From assembly GCA_964369915.1 (NCBI GenBank), contig CAYJGG010000051.1, positions 1 through 14,750 of the forward strand: a stretch of 14,750 nt of DNA, in the 5' to 3' direction. Shown piece after piece: positions 1-6,449 of this stretch. Position numbers and translations under genes: made by a program. This DNA comes from RGIG3102 sp964369915. GTDB lineage: Bacteria > Bacillota > Clostridia > Oscillospirales > Ruminococcaceae. Each line of letters opens with the position of its first letter. The stretch's first letter is position 1. Below the pieces are notes generated by a model. The model had not been told where the DNA came from, ran no database searches, and saw only the letters and a program-made list of their open reading frames with translations.

Positions 1-22
1 ATATTCTCGGATTCTTTATTGA

Positions 23-1174
23 TTATATTTGAGCAACTGCTGTTTTTAAAGCATCAACTTTATCTGTTAATTCCCATTTAACGCCTAAATCTTCTCTTCC
101 AATATGTCCGTATGCTGCTAATTGACGATAGATTGGCTTTCTTAAATCAAGAGTTGTGATAATTCCTTTTGGAGTTAAATCAAACACTTTTGCAATAGCT
201 TTTTCAATTTTTTCAACTTCAACTGTGTTTGTTCCAAAAGTTTCAACAAAAATCGAAACTGGCTCTTTAACACCAATAGCATAAGCTAATTGAACTTCGC
301 ATTTTTTTGCAAATCCTGCTGCAACAACATTTTTTGCAACATACCTTGCCGCATAAGCTGCACTTCTATCAACTTTAGTTGGATCTTTTCCTGAGAAAGC
401 ACCGCCGCCGTGACGAGCGTATCCGCCGTAAGTGTCAACTATGATTTTTCTTCCTGTTAATCCGCTATCCCCTTGAGGGCCACCAACAACAAAGCGTCCT
501 GTTGGGTTTATATGATATTTTGTGTTTTCATCTAGTAGTTCAGCTGGAACTATCGGTTTTACAACATTTTCAATTATTTCTTTTCTTAATGTTTCAAGCT
601 CTACTTCTGGTCCGTGCTGTGATGATACAACAACTGTGTCTATTCTTTTTGGCACTCCATCGTGATACTCAACTGTAACCTGAGTTTTTCCATCTGGTCT
701 TAAGTATTCTAATGTTCCATCTTTTCTAACATCTGTTAGTTTTTTAGCTAATTTATGAGCTAGTGAAACTGGTAGAGGCATTAATTCTTTTGTTTCATCG
801 CAAGCAAATCCAAACATCATACCCTGATCGCCTGCACCACCTACATTATCATTTGTTCCTAACGCTATATCTGCTGATTGCTCATCAATAGTTGTCATAA
901 CTGCACAAGTTTCGCTATCAAACCCGAATTTTGCTCTTGTGTATCCTATATCACGGATAACATTTCTTGCAAGTTTTGGAATATCAACATAACAATCTGT
1001 TGTGATTTCCCCCATACACATTACAAGCCCTGTTGTAACGGCAGTTTCGCACGCAACACGACCATTTGGATCTTTTTCTAATATTGCATCTAATACAGCA
1101 TCAGAAATTTGATCTGCTATTTTATCAGGATGTCCTTCTGTCACTGATTCAGATGTAAAAAATTCTTTTCTCAT
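23..1174 (-). CDS. metK: S-adenosylmethionine synthetase
   Basis: Cytosolic enzyme that makes S-adenosylmethionine from methionine and ATP, releasing phosphate and pyrophosphate. The 383-residue product has the usual length for bacterial MetK and its signature parts: the N-terminal HPDK motif (residues 15-18) in SESVTEGHPDK, the methionine/ATP-binding GAGDQG motif (113-118), and the glycine-rich GGGAFSGKD loop (256-264). The sequence is intact from MRKEFFTSES to the C-terminus. It is monocistronic as far as can be seen, preceded by a SAM-I riboswitch with an intrinsic terminator and a near-perfect promoter, so the gene should be shut off when SAM is abundant. The start ATG follows an A/G-rich stretch (AGAAAGAGAAAAGG) that can serve as ribosome binding site. 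Only 22 bases lie downstream in the window, so its terminator cannot be judged. Confidence 0.98.
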   Translation of the reverse strand: MRKEFFTSESVTEGHPDKIADQISDAVLDAILEKDPNGRVACETAVTTGLVMCMGEITTDCYVDIPKLARNVIRDIGYTRAKFGFDSETCAVMTTIDEQSADIALGTNDNVGGAGDQGMMFGFACDETKELMPLPVSLAHKLAKKLTDVRKDGTLEYLRPDGKTQVTVEYHDGVPKRIDTVVVSSQHGPEVELETLRKEIIENVVKPIVPAELLDENTKYHINPTGRFVVGGPQGDSGLTGRKIIVDTYGGYARHGGGAFSGKDPTKVDRSAAYAARYVAKNVVAAGFAKKCEVQLAYAIGVKEPVSIFVETFGTNTVEVEKIEKAIAKVFDLTPKGIITTLDLRKPIYRQLAAYGHIGREDLGVKWELTDKVDALKTAVAQI

Positions 1175-1202
1175 ATTTATTACCTTTTCTCTTTCTTTTT
1201 TA

Positions 1203-1233
1203 CATAAAAAATGCCCAAGGTAAAACCTTGGGC
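1203..1233 (-). terminator. SAM riboswitch terminator (attenuator) of metK
   Basis: GCCCAAGG (1226-1233) pairs with CCTTGGGC (1213-1220) around a five-base loop, and is followed on the minus strand by a run of T (ATTTTTTA). It lies between the S-box aptamer and the metK start, the standard position for the expression-platform terminator. Confidence 0.93.
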
Positions 1234-1245
1234 TTGTATAAGCTA

Positions 1246-1343
1246 CTTATCTTTCGGTTTCACCGCTGGATTTAGCACCTTTTCTATTATTTAGATAGGT
1301 TGCTAGGCTTCATAGGGCCAGTCCCTCTGCCATTCTTTATAAG
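1246..1343 (-). ncRNA. SAM-I (S-box) riboswitch aptamer
   Basis: On the minus strand the leader of metK carries the S-box core: AGAGGGACTGGCCC, then ATGAAGCCTAGCAACC, then AAGGTGCTAAATCCAGC and GAAAGATAAG. The outer P1 stem closes with CTTAT (at about 1339-1343) against ATAAG (1246-1250). These segments are the conserved SAM-contacting and kink-turn parts of the SAM-I family. It is followed by a strong terminator, so control is by transcription attenuation, with SAM binding favouring termination before metK. Confidence 0.96.
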
Positions 1344-1368
1344 TGTAAATATTAACTTTTCGACTGAA

Positions 1369-1397
1369 ATTATACCATTAAAACTATTGTTTGTCAA
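1369..1397 (-). promoter_or_regulatory. Promoter of the metK riboswitch transcript
   Basis: On the minus strand a perfect TTGACA (1392-1397) lies 17 bases from a perfect TATAAT (1369-1374), the consensus sigma-A-type promoter. The expected start near 1361-1363 is just ahead of the S-box aptamer. The -35 box is two bases past the ribU stop codon, so ribU transcripts may also run into this leader and be stopped by the metK attenuator; no separate ribU terminator is visible. Confidence 0.9.
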
Positions 1398-1399
1398 TG

Positions 1400-2005
1400 C
1401 TATCTTTTATGAAGTATTGGCGATAGCGGTTTATAAATTAAACTCACTATTAATAAATTAAGCATAGCTTTAATAAATGTGTATGGCATATTAAATATTA
1501 ATAACGCTTCTAATAGATTATCAACACTTGGTAAAATAGAGCTATACATTCCTATAATAACTTCCATTGGCATAAACGCTGTGTATATAGGATACACAAT
1601 AAAATAATTTGATGGAACGCTTAATGCTGCCATTAAAACACCGCCAACTAAAGCCGCAATCATCGCGCCTTTTTTACTTTTATTACGATTATAAATAAGC
1701 CCTGCTGGAATAATAAAAGTGATGCTTAAAATAAAATTTGATAATTCTCCAACACCGCCAGTTGATGTTGATAATAAACTCATAAGATTTTTAATTAATG
1801 AAACAGCCACTCCATACGCTGGGCCATATGCAAATGTTGCAAGTAGTGCTGGCATTTCTGAAAAATCCATCTTAATAAAAGCTGGCATTAAAGGGGGAAC
1901 AAAATTGATAAACATTAAAACGCCAGCTAAAGCCGATAGCATAGCTGTTCCTGTTAATCTTCTTGTGTCCATTGGTCTTCTTTTGCTCATTGATTTTGTA
2001 CTCAT
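1400..2005 (-). CDS. ribU: Riboflavin transporter RibU, ECF S component
   Basis: Substrate-binding membrane subunit of an energy-coupling factor (ECF) vitamin transporter, taking up riboflavin together with shared EcfA/A'/T subunits encoded elsewhere. The sequence shows about six hydrophobic helices and the RibU pattern: RLTGTAMLSALAGVLMFINF, then IKMDFSEMPALLATFAYGP, KNLMSLL, NFILSITFIIPAGLIY, P-NYF-YP-Y and FNMPYTFIKAMLNLL. An in-frame ATG at 2020 would add MEDFT, but it has no ribosome binding site, and the codons after it contain GGAGG eight bases before the ATG at 2005. I therefore place the start at 2005 (201 residues, close to the family length). The gene lies behind an FMN riboswitch, which supports a flavin substrate. 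The N-terminus (STKSMSKRRPMDTRR) is basic and cytoplasmic. Confidence 0.95.
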   Translation of the reverse strand: MSTKSMSKRRPMDTRRLTGTAMLSALAGVLMFINFVPPLMPAFIKMDFSEMPALLATFAYGPAYGVAVSLIKNLMSLLSTSTGGVGELSNFILSITFIIPAGLIYNRNKSKKGAMIAALVGGVLMAALSVPSNYFIVYPIYTAFMPMEVIIGMYSSILPSVDNLLEALLIFNMPYTFIKAMLNLLIVSLIYKPLSPILHKR

Positions 2006-2069
2006 TGTAAAATCCTCCATAAATACTGTTTTTTGTTTTGTCTTGTTTCTTTTTGGGTATTTATTGAGA

Positions 2070-2114
2070 ATAAAAAAGCGCCCTACTTTAAGCTGTAAAT
2101 CTTAAAATAGGGCG
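2070..2114 (-). terminator. FMN riboswitch terminator (attenuator) of ribU
   Basis: On the minus strand CGCCCTATTTTAAG (2101-2114) pairs with CTTAAAGTAGGGCG (2079-2092), 14 pairs with one G-T wobble and an eight-base loop, followed by CTTTTTTATT. It sits between the RFN aptamer and the ribU start. Confidence 0.92.
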
Positions 2115-2139
2115 AAAAATTATTGCACAAAAAATGCTC

Positions 2140-2254
2140 GTTTCTTTCATCCGGACTATACCGTCGGTTTTGGAATTTCACCAAATCAGCATTTTAATTT
2201 AAAAACGCTCGTGGACTATAACCACCGGTGAGGAATTGCACCTCGCCCTGAAAC
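2140..2254 (-). ncRNA. FMN riboswitch (RFN element)
   Basis: On the minus strand the leader of ribU shows the conserved RFN segments: AGGGCGAGGTGCAATTCCTC, ACCGGTGGTTATAGTCCACGAG, then GATTTGGTGAAATTCC, ACCGACGGTATAGTCCGGATG and AAAGAAAC. The basal stem is GTTTC (2250-2254) against GAAAC (2140-2144). The middle arm (about 2185-2215) is AT-rich and short. It is followed by an intrinsic terminator at 2070-2114, so FMN should end transcription before ribU. Together with the promoter it fills the 2021-2382 gap between ribU and the next gene. Confidence 0.96.
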
Positions 2255-2273
2255 AGACTTTGTTTACAAGACT

Positions 2274-2302
2274 AGTATACAATACTTTTTCAATTTAATC
2301 AA
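2274..2302 (-). promoter_or_regulatory. Promoter of the ribU riboswitch transcript
   Basis: On the minus strand TTGATT (2297-2302) and TATACT (2274-2279) are 17 bases apart, each one or two changes from consensus. The predicted start near 2267 lies just upstream of the FMN aptamer. Confidence 0.75.
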
Positions 2303-2319
2303 GCAAAACTTTACTCAAA

Positions 2320-2348
2320 TTGACTTTTTTTTATATAAATGATACTAT
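2320..2348 (+). promoter_or_regulatory. Promoter of the mscS-yfhO transcription unit
   Basis: TTGACT (2320-2325) is 17 bases from TACTAT (2343-2348). It is divergent from the ribU promoter, with the two -35 boxes about 18 bases apart. An inverted repeat, ACTATATA (2344-2351) with TATATAGT (2360-2367), overlaps the -10 box and the likely start; it could be an operator or simply AT-rich sequence. A ribosome binding site AAGGAG (2371-2376) follows. Confidence 0.7.
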
Positions 2349-2382
2349 ATATCCATAAATATATAGTATAAAGGAGATAATT

Positions 2383-3477
2383 ATGGACTCAATTATCTAC
2401 AATCTAAACGCTTATTTTTCATCATTAAATCTATTTAAAATATTATCCGAACTCGGATTTTCTTTAATAGTTTTAGGAGCAACTTATTTTGGAGCAAATA
2501 TTATTTCTACAACTATTTTAAATCTAATTCCAAAATTTTCAAAAAAAATTACAGAAGAATTTAAAAATGCTTTTTTTGAAAGTTTTAAAAAGCCTTTGTT
2601 TTACACAATAAGATGTTTAGGTATTTATTTTGCTGGAATTTCTTTTCCATATCCTTTTGGCCTTTCAGTATTTTTATTACCTTTATTTAGAACATTTATT
2701 GATATAACTTTAGTTTTAGCTATTAGTGTTTCTGTTGTTAATTTAATAAATCACCATCATGTATTCTTCCCTGTTTTATCAGAAAAGCTAGAAAGTAAAA
2801 GCAAAACTATTTCTTTATTCTTTACTAATATTTTAAAAATATTAGTTATTTCTTTAACTGTTATTATGATATTAAACGAACTTGGATATGATGTGGCTGG
2901 GCTTATTACAGGTCTTGGATTAACTGGTTTAACTTTTGCTTTAGCCGCTCAAGACACAGCCTCAAATTTCTTTTCTGGAGTTATGATTTTAATAGATAAG
3001 CCTTTCCATGTTGGCGATTGGATTTCTGTTGGCACTATTGAAGGGGTTGTTGAGGAGATTAATTTTAGATCATCAAGAGTTAGAACTTTTGATAATGCAT
3101 TAATCACTGTTCCAAATAATAAATTATCAAATGACAGCATAACAAACTGGACTAAAATGAATTTAAGAAGAACAAAAATTATAATAGGACTTGTTTATTC
3201 AACTTCTAAAGAAACCTTGCAAAATGTAATTGATAATATAAACACAGAGCTTTCTAAAATTGAAGATATAAAAACTGATACTATAATCGTGAGATTTGAT
3301 AACTACAATTCATCAAGTTTAGATATTTTAGTGCAATACCATTCATACCCTATTGCTCTTAGTGAGCATTTAAGTTTAAAAGAAAAAGTTCAGTATATAA
3401 TAATGGATATTATTGAAAAAGAAAATACTGATTTTGCATTTAACACTTTAACCATTTATAACGAGCAATCAGAATAA
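2383..3477 (+). CDS. MscS-family mechanosensitive ion channel
   Basis: Inner-membrane channel of the small-conductance mechanosensitive (MscS) superfamily, which opens under membrane tension and releases solutes during osmotic downshock. The 364-residue product has hydrophobic helices at about 23-45, 75-95, 98-120 and 145-165, ahead of the pore-lining helix at 172-200 (GLITGLGLTGLTFALAAQD, rich in Gly and Ala as in MscS TM3). The MscS beta domain follows (about 203-260: DKPFHVGDWISVGTIEGVV, then EINFRSSRVRTFDNALITVPN and LSNDSITNW), and then a C-terminal alpha/beta domain. More helices precede the pore than in the three-helix E. coli MscS, so it resembles the longer family members. The start has AAGGAG six bases upstream. 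It is first in a unit with the YfhO-like gene 28 bases downstream. Confidence 0.92.
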   Translation: MDSIIYNLNAYFSSLNLFKILSELGFSLIVLGATYFGANIISTTILNLIPKFSKKITEEFKNAFFESFKKPLFYTIRCLGIYFAGISFPYPFGLSVFLLPLFRTFIDITLVLAISVSVVNLINHHHVFFPVLSEKLESKSKTISLFFTNILKILVISLTVIMILNELGYDVAGLITGLGLTGLTFALAAQDTASNFFSGVMILIDKPFHVGDWISVGTIEGVVEEINFRSSRVRTFDNALITVPNNKLSNDSITNWTKMNLRRTKIIIGLVYSTSKETLQNVIDNINTELSKIEDIKTDTIIVRFDNYNSSSLDILVQYHSYPIALSEHLSLKEKVQYIIMDIIEKENTDFAFNTLTIYNEQSE

Positions 3478-3505
3478 TTAATATCATTTAAAAGGAAACT
3501 ATTTA

Positions 3506-6133
3506 ATGAAAAACAAACAAGCTAGTTTTAAAAATACAATCCTTACCACTGCTATTTCTCTAGTGATAGCAGTGGTAGTTTGTTATTATTTAGGCTATAC
3601 ACCTTTTGGCGATAACACTATATTAACTGGGGATTTAAATGGTATTTATGTAAATTTTTATTCTAGTTTTTCAGATAGTATTTTAAATGGCGATGGCATA
3701 ACATATTCATTTTCAAAGCATTTAGGTGGCAGTACAATAGTTACATTTGCCTACTATGTTTCAGGATTATTTAATTTATTATACTTATTTTCAAACCCTT
3801 TAAATTATCCTGAAGTTGCAACTCTTATTTTTATTTTAAAAACAGTATCTGCCACTTTTTCGATGACATTTTTTCTTCAAAAGAAAAATGAAAATTCAAA
3901 TTTCTCAATTATTATTCCATCTATAGCATACGGTTTTTGCAGTTATATGCTAGTATATTTCCAAAACACTATGTGGATGGACGTGCTTATCTATCTGCCG
4001 ATTATTTGCTATGGAATTGATAAAATCATAAAGAAAAATTCGCCTTTTGTTTATATTTTCACTTTGAGTATTTCATTATTATCAAATTTTTATATAGGAT
4101 ATATGGTATGCTTTTTTAGTGTAATCTATTTTTTATACAGTTTATTTTTAGAAAACTGTCTTTTAAAAGAAAATAAATTTTTATTTAAAAAAGAATTATC
4201 TAATTACAATATAAAAACTTTACTAACTTTTGCTTTTGGCTCTTTAATTTCCGGCGGAATAGCTGCTATCCTTTTAGTTCCAACTTATTTTGATTTATTA
4301 AACACTAAAGGCTTTGGAGAATTTATTATCACTGGTGAAAAATCTTTTAATATATTTGAATTTTTCCATCGCCTACTACCTTTTTCTTTTAATTGGACTG
4401 ATGTTATAGAAGGTCTTCCTAATGTGTATGTTGGCTGTGGCGTTATTGTTTTAGCTATACTATACATCTTTTTAACTTCAATTAGTTTAAAAGAAAAAAT
4501 TGCTGATATAGTAGTTACTTTACTGATTTTTCTTACTATGTATAGCTATGATTTATTTATAATCACCCACGCTTTTTCCCAGCCAGTTTGGTTTTTATAT
4601 CGTAATTCATTTATATTTAGTTTTTGGCTAGCATTTCTTGCAGCAAAATCTCTGCAAAATTTAAAACTACCTTCAAAAAAACATTTTATTTTGCCGACAT
4701 TCGCTATAATTTGCTTTTTATCTTTATGCTATCTAATTAGATATCATTGGTTTACTTCTTTACATTTTATAATTGGCACTTTAATAATTTTAGCATTACT
4801 AATGCTATTTTATATAAATATATTTACTAAAAATGATAAAATTAAAAAAATGTCTTTAATAATCGCTTGCATAATATGTATTGGTGAAATTACAGCTAAC
4901 AGCATTTTTATTCTTTCAAGTTTTGAGCCATATTCTAATAGTGGGTATAAATATTTTGTTAATGCTGGAGAAGAAACATTAAACTTAATTGAAAATACAG
5001 CTTTAGAAGATAATATTGATTCTAATCATTATAGAATTGAAAAGCCATTTTTTAGAAGTTTTAATGACTCATTCTTACTAGGTTATAAAGGTATGTCGCA
5101 TTTCAGTTCAACAAAGAATTCTACAAATAGTAGTTGGTCAGCTGATTTACTATATTATAGCGATAATACTTACGGCACTGGTTCAACTGCTTTTGCAGAT
5201 AGTATTAATAGCGTTAAATATTTATTTGCAAGAGAAACTGGAAGTGTTTTAACTCCTGATTTATCTCCTACTCAATCTAGTGATACTGTTCCTAGTCATT
5301 TCGAAAAATCTATATCTAGTGATAATATTTCAATATATGAAAATCCATATAGTTTACCAATGGTTTTTGTTTCAAATGGCAATATTAACAGCTTAAACAC
5401 TCAATATACTGACGTTTTAAAAAATGCTGATTCAATTGATTTTCAAAATGAAATTTTTAATTCTTTATATAACACTAATGAAAATTTATTTATTAAAGAA
5501 GACGTCAAACTATTTTTAGATGATGTTCAGCTTACTAATTCCACCTTATCTTTTGCCGATACAGAAAATAAAAAAATCACATTAGAAACTACCTCTTCAA
5601 CCGACGGTTTTGCTTATGCGATATTTAATAATTCTAATGTTACTCTTTTATCTAGCGATAATTTTGATAGTAATATTATACACCTTGGAGAGTTTAAATC
5701 TGGAGATATAATTAATGTTCCAATAAAGATATTAAACGGAAATCTTACTTTATCTGATATTTCAATTGTTGTTTTAGATGAAGCATTATTATCATCATTT
5801 CACAACGACATTTTAAATAGCACAAATAAATATATCAAAAATTTAACTATTGATAATAGCAGTGTAAATTTTGATGTCTCTTTAGATTCTACTAAAGCAA
5901 TTGTTTTTTCTGTTATTTATGATGAAAATTTAAAAATTTATGCAAATGGCGAAGAAATTACAATCACCCCTGTATTTAATGATAGCTTAATTGCAATAGA
6001 GCTTAATGAAGGCGAATATGAAATAGAGCTTATTTATCACGCTAAAGGAAAATATCTTGGAATTATTATAAGCATTGTTTCAATAATAATTTTAATTTTA
6101 TATTATTATTTTAAAAAGAAAAAATATTTTTAA
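3506..6133 (+). CDS. YfhO-family multi-pass membrane protein (probable GT-C glycosyltransferase)
   Basis: Large membrane protein of the YfhO family, whose studied Gram-positive members decorate extracellular teichoic-acid-type polymers with sugars from lipid-linked donors. That role is transferred from the family; the substrate here is unknown. The 875-residue product has an N-terminal helix (12-30), then the family signature with an acidic loop (TGDLNGIYVNFYSSF, about 41-55) as expected for a GT-C active-site loop, about a dozen helices up to residue 470, a polar extracytoplasmic region of about 370 residues (480-850) rich in Asn, Ser and Asp, and a final helix followed by the basic tail FKKKKYF. 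Length is normal for the family. The start ATG has AAAGGAAA upstream, and the gene lies 28 bases after the channel gene with no terminator between. A 12-bp perfect inverted repeat lies in the region encoding the first helix. Confidence 0.87.
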   Translation: MKNKQASFKNTILTTAISLVIAVVVCYYLGYTPFGDNTILTGDLNGIYVNFYSSFSDSILNGDGITYSFSKHLGGSTIVTFAYYVSGLFNLLYLFSNPLNYPEVATLIFILKTVSATFSMTFFLQKKNENSNFSIIIPSIAYGFCSYMLVYFQNTMWMDVLIYLPIICYGIDKIIKKNSPFVYIFTLSISLLSNFYIGYMVCFFSVIYFLYSLFLENCLLKENKFLFKKELSNYNIKTLLTFAFGSLISGGIAAILLVPTYFDLLNTKGFGEFIITGEKSFNIFEFFHRLLPFSFNWTDVIEGLPNVYVGCGVIVLAILYIFLTSISLKEKIADIVVTLLIFLTMYSYDLFIITHAFSQPVWFLYRNSFIFSFWLAFLAAKSLQNLKLPSKKHFILPTFAIICFLSLCYLIRYHWFTSLHFIIGTLIILALLMLFYINIFTKNDKIKKMSLIIACIICIGEITANSIFILSSFEPYSNSGYKYFVNAGEETLNLIENTALEDNIDSNHYRIEKPFFRSFNDSFLLGYKGMSHFSSTKNSTNSSWSADLLYYSDNTYGTGSTAFADSINSVKYLFARETGSVLTPDLSPTQSSDTVPSHFEKSISSDNISIYENPYSLPMVFVSNGNINSLNTQYTDVLKNADSIDFQNEIFNSLYNTNENLFIKEDVKLFLDDVQLTNSTLSFADTENKKITLETTSSTDGFAYAIFNNSNVTLLSSDNFDSNIIHLGEFKSGDIINVPIKILNGNLTLSDISIVVLDEALLSSFHNDILNSTNKYIKNLTIDNSSVNFDVSLDSTKAIVFSVIYDENLKIYANGEEITITPVFNDSLIAIELNEGEYEIELIYHAKGKYLGIIISIVSIIILILYYYFKKKKYF
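3544..3577 (+). repeat. 12-bp perfect inverted repeat inside the yfhO-like gene
   Basis: TACCACTGCTAT (3544-3555) and ATAGCAGTGGTA (3566-3577) are exact reverse complements separated by ten bases. They lie 38-71 bases after the start codon and encode part of the first membrane helix (TTAI and IAVV). No T-run follows, so it is not an intrinsic terminator. Confidence 0.85.
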
Positions 6134-6144
6134 TATTAAATCAA

Positions 6145-6180
6145 AAAACTAGGCAGTTTTAAAGCTGCCTAGTTTTTTAT
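6145..6180. terminator. Bidirectional terminator between yfhO-like gene and groEL
   Basis: AAAACTAGGCAG (6145-6156) pairs with CTGCCTAGTTTT (6165-6176) around an eight-base loop, with T-runs at the exit on both strands (plus: TTTTTTATTG; minus: TTTTTTGA). It ends the yfhO-like transcript and probably also the groEL transcript from the other side. Confidence 0.9.
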
Positions 6181-6240
6181 TGTTTTTTTTATAAATAGTA
6201 AAACTATGGTATTAAAAAATCTTTTATGATATATCTAACG

Positions 6241-6313
6241 ATAGTTTTACTTATCTTTTTAGCCTTTGCTAAAAAGTTCTTCTTATTCTTTTATAGAAAA
6301 ATAGTAAAACTAT
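6241..6313. repeat. Structured repeat element, copy A
   Basis: A 73-base element closed by ATAGTTTTAC/GTAAAACTAT (10 bp). It contains an inner hairpin CTTTTTAGC (6255-6263), loop CTTT, GCTAAAAAG (6268-6276). It is flanked by CTAACG on the left and GATATTAAAAAA on the right, as copy B is. Confidence 0.75.
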
Positions 6314-6346
6314 GATATTAAAAAAATTTTTATTATTTTGCTAACG

Positions 6347-6418
6347 ATAGTTTTTATTTTGTTTTTAATTTTAATTAAAAACTTTTTCTAATTCTTCACA
6401 GAAAAATATAAAAACTAT
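6347..6418. repeat. Structured repeat element, copy B
   Basis: A 72-base element closed by ATAGTTTTTAT/ATAAAAACTAT (11 bp). Its inner hairpin is GTTTTTAAT (6361-6369), loop TTTA, ATTAAAAAC (6374-6382). Compared with copy A the inner stem has three compensated pair changes (C-G to G-C, G-C to A-T, C-G to T-A) and the outer stem two (A-T to T-A, C-G to A-T), so pairing is kept while sequence differs. Confidence 0.75.
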
Positions 6419-6449
6419 GATATTAAAAAATCGAAGATTTTTTAATATC
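6419..6449 (-). other. Hairpin spanning the groEL stop codon
   Basis: GATATTAAAAAATC (6419-6432) and GATTTTTTAATATC (6436-6449) are exact reverse complements with a three-base loop. On the groEL strand the stop codon TAA (6442-6444) lies within the stem. The stem is nearly all A-T and is not followed by a T-run, so it is not a typical terminator. It directly adjoins repeat copy B. Confidence 0.7.

Larger units (their letters stand above)
6195..6430. repeat. Tandem ~105-bp repeats with conserved stem structure downstream of groEL
   Basis: A unit beginning ATAGTAAAACTATGRTATTAAAAAA recurs at 6195, 6301 and (as ATATAAAAACTATGATATTA) 6406, with spacings of 106 and 105 bases. Each complete interval contains CTAACG, an outer inverted repeat, an inner hairpin and a loosely conserved TTCTT/TTCT/AGAAAAATA stretch. 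The outer stem is ATAGTTTTAC (6241-6250) with GTAAAACTAT (6304-6313) in one copy, and ATAGTTTTTAT (6347-6357) with ATAAAAACTAT (6408-6418) in the other. The 6195 copy is only a right-hand end next to the yfhO terminator. No open reading frame or recognised RNA family was seen. The stretch 6134-6441 holds only this repeat and the terminator. Confidence 0.85.

Noticed and set aside
878..1081. Open frame on the plus strand inside metK
   Set aside because: It is antisense to a fully conserved gene and has no ribosome binding site or family match.
2006..2020. Upstream ATG as the start of ribU
   Set aside because: No ribosome binding site precedes it, while the bases after it contain GGAGG at ideal distance from the ATG at 2005.
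1719..2105. 128-codon plus-strand frame over ribU and its leader
   Set aside because: It is antisense to RibU and runs into the riboswitch terminator; the RibU reading is clearly the coding one.
6195..6430. CRISPR array
   Set aside because: Repeat units are ~105 bases, only two to three copies, diverged and self-complementary with no unique spacers; no cas gene is present.
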